29,441 nucleotides of DNA. Origin: a virus. The stretch lies in the IMG/VR virus record IMGVR_UViG_3300025669_002162, positions 1 through 29,441 of that record, one strand, 5' to 3'. A model generated the notes under the pieces. It had not been told where the DNA came from and ran no database searches. It worked only from the letters and a program-made list of their open reading frames with translations. The position numbers and the translations under genes are program-made. This document shows, one piece after another, positions 7,462 through 14,761 of this stretch; position 1 is the stretch's first letter, and every line of letters starts with the position of its first letter.

Positions 7462-7637
7462 TAAAAATTTGTCCGGTTTGTAATAAAACATTTGAAAGAG
7501 CAGATAGTAAACAAAATCCTGGTAATAAAAATAGTATAAGACAAATACATTGTATAACCTGTTCAACCCGATGTTCAAGTATATATAGCAAGTGCGTGCG
7601 CACATATTTAAATAATAAAAATAAAAACTTAAAATGA
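7458..7637 (+). CDS. Small zinc-ribbon protein, 59 residues
   Basis: Begins MIKICPVCNKTFERAD. The first knuckle is CPVC (Cys5, Cys8); a second cysteine group, HCITCSTRC and later KC, lies about 24 residues on, forming a classical four-cysteine zinc ribbon with extra cysteines. ATGA overlaps occur at both ends (7458 and 7634). Comparable short zinc-ribbon genes are frequent in archaeal and phage genomes, where most bind nucleic acid or protein partners. No further assignment is possible. Confidence 0.6.
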   Translation: MIKICPVCNKTFERADSKQNPGNKNSIRQIHCITCSTRCSSIYSKCVRTYLNNKNKNLK

Positions 7638-8344
7638 AACTTATAATAGGATTAGTTATTAAAGATGGAGAACAATTTATAGATAAATGGATTGAAAGCA
7701 TTGAAAGAATAGGATGTGGATTTTTAGTTGTGGATAATGGTACAGATGAATCTGTCAAAACTCAATTAATTAGACATCCACAAATGGTACAATATCATAT
7801 ACAAAAATTTTCAGATAGAAATCAAAGTAGAGATTATCAAAAGATTTTAGAAATGGCAAGAGAAGAGAAAGCAGACTGGGTTTGGAATCTTGATATTGAT
7901 GAATGTATTCAGAAAATTGATATGGGCGAATTAATGTTTACTCTTCTTAATTCTACTCAGCCAAGTATCGGTTTACCATTAATAGAAATGAGAAATGATG
8001 ACCAACATTATGTAATGATAAAAGAGGCTAATAATGAATTACGAGATGGAAGATTATGCCATAAACTTTACAAAGTATTATCACATTTTGAATTTGATAA
8101 AAATGATATTCATGGTTGTTCTATTCCACACAATTGTTCAAGAGATAAAAAATATATTAATATTATTATTCAACATTTTGGACATATGACAAAAGAATTA
8201 CGAGAAGAAAAAAGAAATAGAATAGGTCATATTAAAGATAAAGATGAGCATACTCAAACATGGTTAGAAGAAGATGAATCTAAAATTACAATTAATAAAT
8301 GGGAGGATTTAGTAACACGATGGGAACAAAAAAAACCTCAATAA
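7634..8344 (+). CDS. GT2-like glycosyltransferase
   Basis: A 236-residue GT-A-fold enzyme. The N-terminal strand MKLIIGLVIKDGEQFIDKWIESI and the FLVVDNGTDES loop match the nucleotide-binding half of GT2 enzymes. The metal-binding DxD appears as LDIDE in ADWVWNLDIDEC. A His-rich region (DIHGCSIPHNCS, IQHFGHM) follows where the acceptor base usually lies. It resembles the short 'recognition-of-DID' glycosyltransferases with a WxxDxDE signature. It overlaps the next glycosyltransferase gene by 25 nt. Donor and acceptor unknown. Confidence 0.8.
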   Translation: MKLIIGLVIKDGEQFIDKWIESIERIGCGFLVVDNGTDESVKTQLIRHPQMVQYHIQKFSDRNQSRDYQKILEMAREEKADWVWNLDIDECIQKIDMGELMFTLLNSTQPSIGLPLIEMRNDDQHYVMIKEANNELRDGRLCHKLYKVLSHFEFDKNDIHGCSIPHNCSRDKKYINIIIQHFGHMTKELREEKRNRIGHIKDKDEHTQTWLEEDESKITINKWEDLVTRWEQKKPQ

Positions 8345-9063
8345 TTATATTAGCATATAAAGAACCAGAAAAATTTAGAAGGATGTTTGAAACACTTTTA
8401 AAACATACTTCCCAAAAGAGAACACCATTCGAGATTATTGTAATTGAAAATGATTGTGATTTATCAATACGAGAATATATTTGTGATAAAATGAAAGAAG
8501 GAATAGGTGGTCCGTTTACAATAATAGATAATGAAAAAAACTTAGGAACATCAAAAGGATTTAATATAGGAGCTAAAGAGGCAGCTGGACATTACTTATG
8601 TTTCTTTAACTCAGATTATTACATGAATGTTGGTTGGTTAGATTCAATGATAGAATGTTTTGAGCACAAACCAAACATAGGACTTATTAGCTGTGCAACA
8701 AATGCTACAGGAAATAAAGATGAGGCATTTGATATTACTATTAGCAATTATTTTATTTCCCAAATGTCAGCAGAAATACCTTTCGATTATAAAGAAAGTT
8801 ATTGTGCTATTGCACAAATGTTTACCACAAAAAAGATTTGGGAAGAAGTTGAAGGATTTAATGAAGATTTATATCCTGTTGAATTTGAAGATTTAGATTT
8901 TAATGAGCGTATTAAAGCAAAAGGTTATAAGATTTTTGTTAATAGAAAAACATTTGGGTACCATGATTATGATAAAACAAAATCTAAAGAAAGAAAGACA
9001 ACTAGAGATAGAAATAGAAAAATATTTTATAAAAAATGGGGAAAAAGACATGCATGGGCATAA
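8320..9063 (+). CDS. GT2 glycosyltransferase
   Basis: The frame is open from ATG 8299, but the ATG at 8320 is preferred: it follows GGGAGG and gives the canonical start MGTKKTSIIILAYKEPEKF. The 247-residue protein has the GT2 elements: strand SIIILAYKEP, IIVIENDCD, NLGTSKGFNIGAKEA (donor loop), and a DxD equivalent in FFNSDYYMN. VEFEDLDFNERIKAKGYKI near the C-terminus supplies the ED catalytic pair. It belongs to the rhamnosyl/galactosyl-transferase-like GT2 group. The next ATG lies within its last codons. Confidence 0.86.
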   Translation: MGTKKTSIIILAYKEPEKFRRMFETLLKHTSQKRTPFEIIVIENDCDLSIREYICDKMKEGIGGPFTIIDNEKNLGTSKGFNIGAKEAAGHYLCFFNSDYYMNVGWLDSMIECFEHKPNIGLISCATNATGNKDEAFDITISNYFISQMSAEIPFDYKESYCAIAQMFTTKKIWEEVEGFNEDLYPVEFEDLDFNERIKAKGYKIFVNRKTFGYHDYDKTKSKERKTTRDRNRKIFYKKWGKRHAWA

Positions 9064-10007
9064 AATTAAAAAGCGATTATACTTCTGCTGCAACAATGCC
9101 GGTTAAATTATTTCATAATGATGTAATTCAAAAAGGAAAGATTGTGCCATATCATGTAACAATAACACCCACAAATGTCTGTAATGCAAAATGTGAAGAA
9201 TGCTTTTGTGATAATAGAGACAAAACAAAAGTATTACCTTATCTAGAAATAACAAAAATTGTTGATGAATTGTATTCTTTGGGAACAAGAGCAATAAGTT
9301 TAAGTGGAGGAGGAGAACCTGATTGTCACCCCGACATAAACGGAATTATTAATTATATAGATGAAAAAGGTATTGATGTAGCTTCTGTTTCAAATGGAAA
9401 AAATCTAAAAACAATAACTGATAATGAATTGAATAAATTAAAATGGTTAAGAATAAGTGGAACATCGTCTCGTCCTGTCAATTTAAGACAATTAAAACAC
9501 GATATGAACAGAGGTCCTGCTGTTGATTGGGCAATGAGTTATGTTTTGGGAAATGAAGATGAACCATACGCAAATTTAGAAAATGCAATTAATTTTACTG
9601 ATACACATAATTTAACACATTTAAGAATTGTTAGTGATATGATGCATCCTGATGAAAATAGAATTCCCAAAGCCAAAGAATATATAGGAGAGACCAGTAA
9701 TAAAATTGTTTGGCAAGAAAGAACAGATAATGTTCATGGTAAATCAAAATGTTTAGTAAATCTTTTACATCCAATTGTTGATGCTGATGGAAACATGCAA
9801 CCTTGTTGTGGAATAATGATTGCTACAACACCACCAACACATGACTTTAATAAACAAACGGCTATGTGCCATTGGACAGAATATAGAGAAATGATTGAAA
9901 AACAAATACCTTTTGATGGAAAAAATTGTGATATTTGCCAGTATGATGAATACAATAAGACCTTAGAAATGCTTTTAACTAAACCAAAACATTCAAAATT
10001 TGTATAA
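9054..10007 (+). CDS. Radical SAM enzyme with SPASM/twitch-like C-terminus
   Basis: Starts are possible at 9036 and 9054; 9054 gives the usual short overlap with the preceding stop. The radical SAM cluster motif CNAKCEECF (Cx3Cx2C) lies near residue 43, followed by the SAM-contacting GGE-type motif in SLSGGGEPDCHP and a SNGK strand. The C-terminal part has further cysteines (KSKC, QPCCG, MCHW, CDICQ) that fit auxiliary Fe-S clusters of the SPASM/twitch type. Such enzymes modify peptides or sugars. Embedded between glycosyltransferases, it may oxidise, epimerise or cross-link a glycan or peptide acceptor. The substrate cannot be deduced. Confidence 0.85.
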   Translation: MGIKLKSDYTSAATMPVKLFHNDVIQKGKIVPYHVTITPTNVCNAKCEECFCDNRDKTKVLPYLEITKIVDELYSLGTRAISLSGGGEPDCHPDINGIINYIDEKGIDVASVSNGKNLKTITDNELNKLKWLRISGTSSRPVNLRQLKHDMNRGPAVDWAMSYVLGNEDEPYANLENAINFTDTHNLTHLRIVSDMMHPDENRIPKAKEYIGETSNKIVWQERTDNVHGKSKCLVNLLHPIVDADGNMQPCCGIMIATTPPTHDFNKQTAMCHWTEYREMIEKQIPFDGKNCDICQYDEYNKTLEMLLTKPKHSKFV

Positions 10008-10732
10008 TGTTTGTCAGTATATGTATGCCAACTTGGAATAGAAAAAAATTTGTTAAGCAAACTATTAAAAGTGTGCTAGCTCAAACTTATAAAGATTTTG
10101 AATTTATTATTTCTGATGATGGTTCTACTGATGGCTGTTGTGAAATGATAGAAGAATATGCAAAACAAGATAAAAGAATTAAACTTATTAAAAATGCTCA
10201 TATCGGTTGTACAGAAAATTTCAATATGGCATTTAAAGCTGCAAAAGGAGATGCAATTTGTGTTCTTGGTTCTGATGATTTATGGTTTAATTTTAAATTA
10301 CAAAAACAAATTGATGTTAATAAAGAATTCCCAAATTATATTTTACATAGTAATTCCATAAGCATAGATGAAGAAGGACATTTTTTAGAGTTTCCTTTCT
10401 TTGTTGATTTACCAGTTAAAGAATATAAAGCATTTGCAAAAATTCAAGAAAAGGCATGGAACGCAACAAGTAGTTATTTTATTCCTAAACATATTTTTGA
10501 TAAAGTTGGATTATATGAAGGAATTTATAATGATTTTGAATGGATAATGAAAGCTATAATTTTAGATGATATTGAAATAAAACTTATACCTGAATATTTA
10601 ACACAGCATCGGACAAATATACAAAGCAATACAGTTACAGATGTTGGTTATGAAGAATTTCATAGATTAGGAAAAATTATCCAACGAAAAATGATAAAAT
10701 TAGAAAAGGAGAGAAAATGCAGTATGCTATAA
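10007..10732 (+). CDS. GT2 glycosyltransferase
   Basis: A textbook GT2 enzyme of 241 residues: VSICMPTWNRKKFVKQTI at the N-terminus, SVLAQTYKDFEFIISDDGSTDG for nucleotide binding, and the DxD-type LGSDDLWF motif. YNDFEWIMKAI supplies the catalytic Asp/Glu in the C-terminal half. ATG overlaps the previous TAA (TAATG), and its C-terminal codons overlap the epimerase start by 16 nt. Probably adds one sugar in a glycan chain; specificity unknown. Confidence 0.9.
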   Translation: MFVSICMPTWNRKKFVKQTIKSVLAQTYKDFEFIISDDGSTDGCCEMIEEYAKQDKRIKLIKNAHIGCTENFNMAFKAAKGDAICVLGSDDLWFNFKLQKQIDVNKEFPNYILHSNSISIDEEGHFLEFPFFVDLPVKEYKAFAKIQEKAWNATSSYFIPKHIFDKVGLYEGIYNDFEWIMKAIILDDIEIKLIPEYLTQHRTNIQSNTVTDVGYEEFHRLGKIIQRKMIKLEKERKCSML

Positions 10733-11595
10733 CCGGGCATCAAGGTTTAATCGGAACTTATTTAAAAAAACGATTAGATAAAGAAGGTCATAAATGTGTA
10801 TTACAAATTGACCAACGAGAAGGATTTAATGTAATGGATTTGATGTTTAAAGAAACTGAATTAAGTGATAAGATTGATGTTTTTTATCACTTTGCAGCAC
10901 AGTGCAGAATAAACGAAGCTATTGCTAATCCTATTCTTCCTCATAGAAATAATGTAGATGGTATTTTGTCTGTATTAGAATTTTGTAGAAAACATGATAT
11001 TCCCAAAATTGTAACTGCGTCATCTTCTCGAGTTCTAAGTCCAGAACGAAATCCTTATACTGCAAGTAAAGTTTATGTTGAAGAAATGACAAGAGCTTAT
11101 TCAGACTGTTATGGATTAGAACATATTATTGTTCGGCCATCAACTGTATACGGACCACTCTTTGATGAAACTTCTCGACTTATTAATAATTGGTTTACTG
11201 CCGCATTTAAAGAAAAAGAATTAAAATTATATGGAGACAAAAATAAGACTCTTGATTTTACATACATTGATGATTTTGTGGATGGTGTAATGCTGGCTAC
11301 TAAAGGTCCATGGAATCAATCATACAATATAAGTGGCAACGAAGAAGTTAATTTATATGACCTTGGAAAATATATTATTGAAAAAACAGGTACATCTAGC
11401 AAATTAAATATGTATCCAGAAGAAAGAGCACAACCACAACAAGTAAAAGTGGATATTAGTGCTATAAGAGATATTGGATTTAATCCAAAGATTAATATAG
11501 CCAAAGGAATAGATAAAATGATAAAATTTTATAAAAAAAATCCTAAAGCATGGCAAAATTATACTGATAAAGGAGAACAATATTATGGAAAATAG
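10717..11595 (+). CDS. NAD-dependent sugar epimerase/dehydratase (extended SDR)
   Basis: A 292-residue extended short-chain dehydrogenase. The N-terminal Rossmann motif TGxxGxxG is seen as ITGHQGLIGTYL. The active-site pair YxxxK is YTASKVYVEEM, preceded by the catalytic Ser region TASSSR, and the sugar-binding IVRPSTVYGP motif follows. This family interconverts or dehydrates nucleotide sugars (GalE, RmlB, WbpP types). The exact reaction cannot be told from sequence alone. It is the only nucleotide-sugar-modifying enzyme visible here, so it probably makes a donor for adjacent transferases. A GGAGAG ribosome site precedes it. Confidence 0.9.
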   Translation: MQYAITGHQGLIGTYLKKRLDKEGHKCVLQIDQREGFNVMDLMFKETELSDKIDVFYHFAAQCRINEAIANPILPHRNNVDGILSVLEFCRKHDIPKIVTASSSRVLSPERNPYTASKVYVEEMTRAYSDCYGLEHIIVRPSTVYGPLFDETSRLINNWFTAAFKEKELKLYGDKNKTLDFTYIDDFVDGVMLATKGPWNQSYNISGNEEVNLYDLGKYIIEKTGTSSKLNMYPEERAQPQQVKVDISAIRDIGFNPKINIAKGIDKMIKFYKKNPKAWQNYTDKGEQYYGK

Positions 11596-12436
11596 AATAA
11601 CAATACATCTTGCATCAAAAGATAGACATACAGAATTGTTTGGAACTCTCCAAAGTTTAAGAACTCAAACAAATCAAAATTGGGATATAATTATACTTGA
11701 TGATGCCTCTGGAGCACCAATTACAAATTCTTATTTTTTGAACATGATGTTTAACAGATTAAAATTAGAAAATCATAAAGTAAAATTATTAAGAAATAAT
11801 GTTTCTTTTGGGTGTTGTAATGCCAGAAATAAATGTATTGATGAAGATGAATTTGAAAATCCTTTAACATTACGACTTGATGATGATATTCTTTTGCAAC
11901 CAAATTATATTGAAAAATTAATGGATGTAATTAAAGCCGGATACGATATGGCGTCAGGTGTTATTCCTCAATTTAATGTTCCAGAAGTAAAAAGAGAAAT
12001 AAAATTTGTTGGAGACATTATTAATGAACACAAATTTGATGCAGAAGGAAATCTTATTTTACAAACTGATGATTGTGGATATTGTTATGATGAAGACAAA
12101 ATTATTCCCACACATCAATTTAGAACAAATGCTCTTTACAAAAGCGAAATAAATAAAAAAGTTAAATATCCAAACAATCTTACTACTGTAGCATTTAGAG
12201 AAGAAGGATTTTTTTCTTTTAGCACATTAATTGAAGGATATAAAATAGGAGTAAATACTGCTGCTGTATGTTACCATTTATCAACACCAAGTGGTGGAAA
12301 TCGTAGACAAGATTATGCACAATGTGTTCAATTAGATAATGAAACATTTAAAAAATGGTGTACTAAAAAATTTGTGCAACATGGAGACTTTTTAATTAAT
12401 AAAAAGGAGGTAATTAACAATGCCAACAAAAGATAA
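11585..12436 (+). CDS. GT2 glycosyltransferase
   Basis: The AAGGAG site and ATG lie inside the last codons of the epimerase. The 283-residue product starts MENRITIHLASKDRHTELFG and has SLRTQTNQNWDIIILDDASG for nucleotide binding and the donor loop VSFGCCNARNKCID. The metal-binding motif LRLDDDILLQPNYIEKL is clear. AFREEGFFSFSTLIEGYKIGV provides the distal acidic pair. GT2 family, acceptor unknown. The last codons include the perfect AAGGAGGT ribosome site used by the next micro-gene. Confidence 0.88.
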   Translation: MENRITIHLASKDRHTELFGTLQSLRTQTNQNWDIIILDDASGAPITNSYFLNMMFNRLKLENHKVKLLRNNVSFGCCNARNKCIDEDEFENPLTLRLDDDILLQPNYIEKLMDVIKAGYDMASGVIPQFNVPEVKREIKFVGDIINEHKFDAEGNLILQTDDCGYCYDEDKIIPTHQFRTNALYKSEINKKVKYPNNLTTVAFREEGFFSFSTLIEGYKIGVNTAAVCYHLSTPSGGNRRQDYAQCVQLDNETFKKWCTKKFVQHGDFLINKKEVINNANKR

Positions 12437-12554
12437 AACAGGTCCAAGAAGTGGTTCAACCGGTCCAAGAGATGGAAGAGGAGCAGGTCAAGGAAGAGCA
12501 GGTGGAAAAGGAGTAGGAGCTATGAAAGGAGGAAAAAAAGAAATAAAGAAATGA
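12420..12554 (+). CDS. Gly/Arg/Lys-rich 44-residue protein (DUF5320-like)
   Basis: A perfect AAGGAGGT sits about 8 nt before the ATG, one of the strongest ribosome sites in the window. The protein begins MPTKDKTGPRSGSTGPRDGR and continues Gly/Lys-rich with no hydrophobic core, so it is intrinsically disordered and strongly basic. The opening resembles the small MPxxDxTGPxGxGPxTGRG family annotated as DUF5320 in archaea and bacteria, but the aromatic and cysteine part of that family is missing. Its stop overlaps the following GT-B gene (ATGA). Possible roles: nucleic-acid binding, virion component or acceptor peptide for modification; none is proven. Confidence 0.6.
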   Translation: MPTKDKTGPRSGSTGPRDGRGAGQGRAGGKGVGAMKGGKKEIKK

Positions 12555-13723
12555 AAATAAATATAATTGGAAATTTACTTGGAATAGACGGATATAGTAA
12601 TCACACTAAAGGATTAGTTAATGCCTTATATAAAATTAATCCTGATATTAAACTTGATATACCATTACAACAAGGCTGGGAACAACAAGTTAATGATGCT
12701 GAATTAGCAATGATTAAAAATATTCATGGAACTCCAGATGTTACAATAGCAATAGCAACACCACCATTTTGGAGAATATGTTTAGGAGATAAGACAAAAC
12801 ATTTTATTGGTTTTTTAGTTTGGGAGGGAGATAAAATTCCTAAATATTGGATTGAATATTTAATGGATGAAAGAGTAGACCAAATTTGGGTTCCATCACT
12901 GCATACAAAAGATGCTATTTGTCAAACATTTAGAGAATCAGCTTCAACTGAGGATTATATGAGTGATTATCATAAGAAAATCAAAATAGTTCCCCATGGA
13001 TATGACCCAGAAATATTTAATAGGCACCAAGTAAAAACACCATCCTTTAAGGAACAATTGGATGACCGTATCTCGAAAGATGAGTCGTCTTGTCTGCCTA
13101 ACACCACACCATTTAAATTCATCGTGAATAAAGGATGGAGAGGTGGAATGGAAGACAGAGGCGGAGTCCAATATGTATTACAAGCTTATGCTAATGAATT
13201 TAAAAAAGATGAAAATGTGGAATTACTATTAAAATTAAATCCATCATACATTAATGCAGCAATTGTTTCCCAAAAAATAAATGAATTAAACTTACCAAAA
13301 GATGGTGGAAAAATAAAAATAGCTTGTGCCAATGTTTCTCAAGAAGACTTAGCCAAATTATATAATGATAGTGATGTTTGTGTTTGTGCAACACGAGCAG
13401 AAGCATTTGATTTGGGAACTGCTGAAGCCATGGCTTGTGGGTTACCAATTATTACTACAAATTATGGTGGTCAAATTGAGCATATGGATAAAACCTGTGC
13501 TGGATTTATTGATTACGAATTAAAAGAGGTTAAAGGAGACTTGCTTTATGAAGGTATAAAACAAGCAGTACCAAATACTCAACATCTTCAGAAACTTTTA
13601 AGAGCAGCCTTCTCTACGCCTAATATAGCCATAGAAAAGGGGAATAATGCTAAAGAATTTATAAAATCCTTTACATGGGATAAATCTGCTGAAAAAGCAA
13701 TACGTTTCTTAAAAGAATTATAG
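12551..13723 (+). CDS. GT-B glycosyltransferase (GT4-like)
   Basis: A 390-residue GT-B enzyme. The N-terminal half starts MKINIIGNLLGIDGYSNHTKG (Gly-rich acceptor loop) and contains IVPHGYDPEIF, the linker typical of GT4. The C-terminal half has VNKGWRGGMEDRGG, LYNDSDVCVCATRAEAFDLGTAEAMACGLP and TTNYGGQIE. The E-x7-E signature is conserved (EAFDLGTAE). It is the last gene of the glycosyltransferase operon. Its TAG stop (13721-13723) overlaps the 3' end of the convergent tRNA gene. Substrate unknown. Confidence 0.88.
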   Translation: MKINIIGNLLGIDGYSNHTKGLVNALYKINPDIKLDIPLQQGWEQQVNDAELAMIKNIHGTPDVTIAIATPPFWRICLGDKTKHFIGFLVWEGDKIPKYWIEYLMDERVDQIWVPSLHTKDAICQTFRESASTEDYMSDYHKKIKIVPHGYDPEIFNRHQVKTPSFKEQLDDRISKDESSCLPNTTPFKFIVNKGWRGGMEDRGGVQYVLQAYANEFKKDENVELLLKLNPSYINAAIVSQKINELNLPKDGGKIKIACANVSQEDLAKLYNDSDVCVCATRAEAFDLGTAEAMACGLPIITTNYGGQIEHMDKTCAGFIDYELKEVKGDLLYEGIKQAVPNTQHLQKLLRAAFSTPNIAIEKGNNAKEFIKSFTWDKSAEKAIRFLKEL

Positions 13724-13794
13724 CACCGAATGGATTCGAACCATTAATCTTCAACGCATGAGGCTGATGGGATACCAAATTTCCCTACAGTGCT
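13721..13794 (-). tRNA. tRNA with CAT anticodon (Met elongator or Ile2 type)
   Basis: A complete 74-nt cloverleaf on the minus strand. Acceptor stem AGCACTG pairs with CGGTGCT (one G-U), D-stem GGGA/TCCC with GG in the loop, anticodon stem TCAGC/GTTGA, loop CTCATGC, T-arm AATGG-TTCGAAT-CCATT, discriminator A. The 3' CCA is not encoded. The anticodon is CAT. The anticodon stem lacks the three G-C pairs of initiator tRNA, so elongator Met or (after lysidine/agmatidine modification) Ile2 is expected. Position 37 is G, whereas Met and Ile tRNAs normally carry A37. The gene sits between convergent gene blocks and overlaps a stop codon. Confidence 0.9.
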
Positions 13795-13839
13795 ATTTTT
13801 GGGAAAAATTAAAAAATAAAAAAAATAAATTTTGGTTAA
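13795..13839 (-). terminator. T-rich tract after the acidic membrane protein gene
   Basis: Read on the minus strand, this 45-nt stretch downstream of the stop codon at 13840 contains runs TTTATTTTTTTTATTTTTT and ATTTTT, the U-rich signal archaeal RNA polymerases use to terminate. It directly precedes the tRNA, so it could equally carry that gene's A/T-rich promoter (AAATTTAT about 35 nt upstream). Neither role can be settled from sequence. Confidence 0.35.
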
Positions 13840-14400
13840 TTAAGCCGTTTCAGCAAAAACTAAATCTTCAACTTCACCATCTTCAATAGTTGCTGTTGCA
13901 GTTATATATTCTTTTCTGGAATCACCATCCATATCTTCGTAATAAACTTTAAGCTCTAGTTCTACTTCAGCATCCTTGTCATCAACTTCTATATCTCTAA
14001 CAACCACATCTTTAACAATTATTCTATCAATATCTCTTTCATTTTCAATTGATAAATTCAAACCATCTTCATCAACCATATAATCATAAAGATTTTCATA
14101 GTTATCATCTTCTAATTCTTCTTGAGCTAAAACTTCTGCTTCTGCTTTCCATGCGTCTTCTTGAAAAATTTCTTCATAAATAGCAATTGTTTTTGGACCT
14201 TCTGTTACATTAACATCTAATCCTTGAAGTGCAATAGCTTTTTGGACAGATGTCTGAATCTGGTCTTCAGTTAAAGCATTTGGCATATCTTGAACATAAA
14301 ATGCTGGTGCTACTAAAGCTGAGGCAACTGCTATTCCTGCAAGAATTGTTGCGCCTTTTGCCCATTGACTTGCTGATTTTGCTGCATTACTTTCTACCAT
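13840..14400 (-). CDS. Membrane-anchored acidic protein
   Basis: A 186-residue protein with a short N-terminal Ser/Ala segment, a single hydrophobic helix at about 17-36 (ATILAGIAVASALVAPAF) and then a strongly acidic exterior or lumenal domain (QEELEDDNYENLYDYMVDED, EVDDKDAEVELELKVYYEDM). The helix could be a signal anchor. A near-perfect AGAAGGAGG ribosome site and its own promoter with a roughly 60-nt leader suggest high, regulated expression. Family not recognised. Being the last gene of the minus-strand block, it could be an exit, exclusion or envelope-associated protein; this is speculation. Confidence 0.75.
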   Translation of the reverse strand: MVESNAAKSASQWAKGATILAGIAVASALVAPAFYVQDMPNALTEDQIQTSVQKAIALQGLDVNVTEGPKTIAIYEEIFQEDAWKAEAEVLAQEELEDDNYENLYDYMVDEDGLNLSIENERDIDRIIVKDVVVRDIEVDDKDAEVELELKVYYEDMDGDSRKEYITATATIEDGEVEDLVFAETA

Positions 14401-14435
14401 AATAAATAAACCTCCTTCTAAATAAATTAATATTA

Positions 14436-14457
14436 ACTCGGTATTGAGTAGGTATTG
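14436..14457 (-). promoter_or_regulatory. Tandem GGTATTG repeats in the leader, possible operator
   Basis: Two copies of GGTATTG (plus strand 14440-14446 and 14451-14457) lie 11 bp apart, one helical turn, right where transcription from the promoter at 14469-14490 should begin. Tandem sites at a start point are typical of repressor binding. No known operator is matched. Confidence 0.35.
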
Positions 14458-14468
14458 TCATAGTATTA

Positions 14469-14490
14469 TTAAATACTCAAAGTATATAAA
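14469..14490 (-). promoter_or_regulatory. Promoter P4: TATA box plus variant TTTGA element
   Basis: Minus strand reads TTTATATA, C, then TTTGAGTATTTAA, which matches the element at P1-P3 in 11 of 13 positions with identical spacing. The upstream AAACCATAAA is shared with P2 and overlaps the stop codon of the preceding gene. A 5-bp inverted repeat ATACT-TTG-AGTAT (14473-14485) sits inside it. It drives the acidic membrane protein gene; unlike P1-P3 it has a long leader with a Shine-Dalgarno site. Confidence 0.6.
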
Positions 14491-14491
14491 T

Positions 14492-14761
14492 TTATGGTTT
14501 CCAAGCAAATGATGCAAACCATCTAACTCCAAAATAATAAATCCATGAAACAAAGAAGCCTTGAATTGATTTGTCTTTTTTGGTAAATTCCTTTTGAATA
14601 ATGTTTCTTAATAAAATATCTGCATTCTTTCTTGTTTTTCTTATTTTAGCCTGATTACGATACTGTTTGTCATGTAAATAACAACCATAATTAAATTTAA
14701 CTCCAAATATTTCTTCTGGAGAAAAAGTGCAATAATTTAAAGTTTTATTATATTTTTCCAT
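14492..14761 (-). CDS. Small PLA2/DUF1353-like protein (His-Asp motif)
   Basis: An 89-residue protein with a conserved-looking core NYGCYLHDKQYRN at about 24-36, then KTRKNADILLRNII. A CxxHDxxY-like helix followed by an AD-containing helix is the layout of phospholipase A2-type folds and of the phage protein family DUF1353. The C-terminus is aromatic and hydrophobic (GFFVSWIYYFGVRWFASFAW), which could contact membrane. Translationally coupled to the cysteine-peptidase-like gene (TAATG). It may act on the host membrane during entry or exit. The homology is motif-level only; a non-enzymatic protein is possible. Confidence 0.45.
   Translation of the reverse strand: MEKYNKTLNYCTFSPEEIFGVKFNYGCYLHDKQYRNQAKIRKTRKNADILLRNIIQKEFTKKDKSIQGFFVSWIYYFGVRWFASFAWKP

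Noticed and set aside
7320-7758. Minus-strand frames overlapping the micro-gene cluster
   Set aside because: The plus strand has a continuous chain of overlapping starts and stops with zinc-ribbon motifs; the minus frames are low-complexity and lack start signals.
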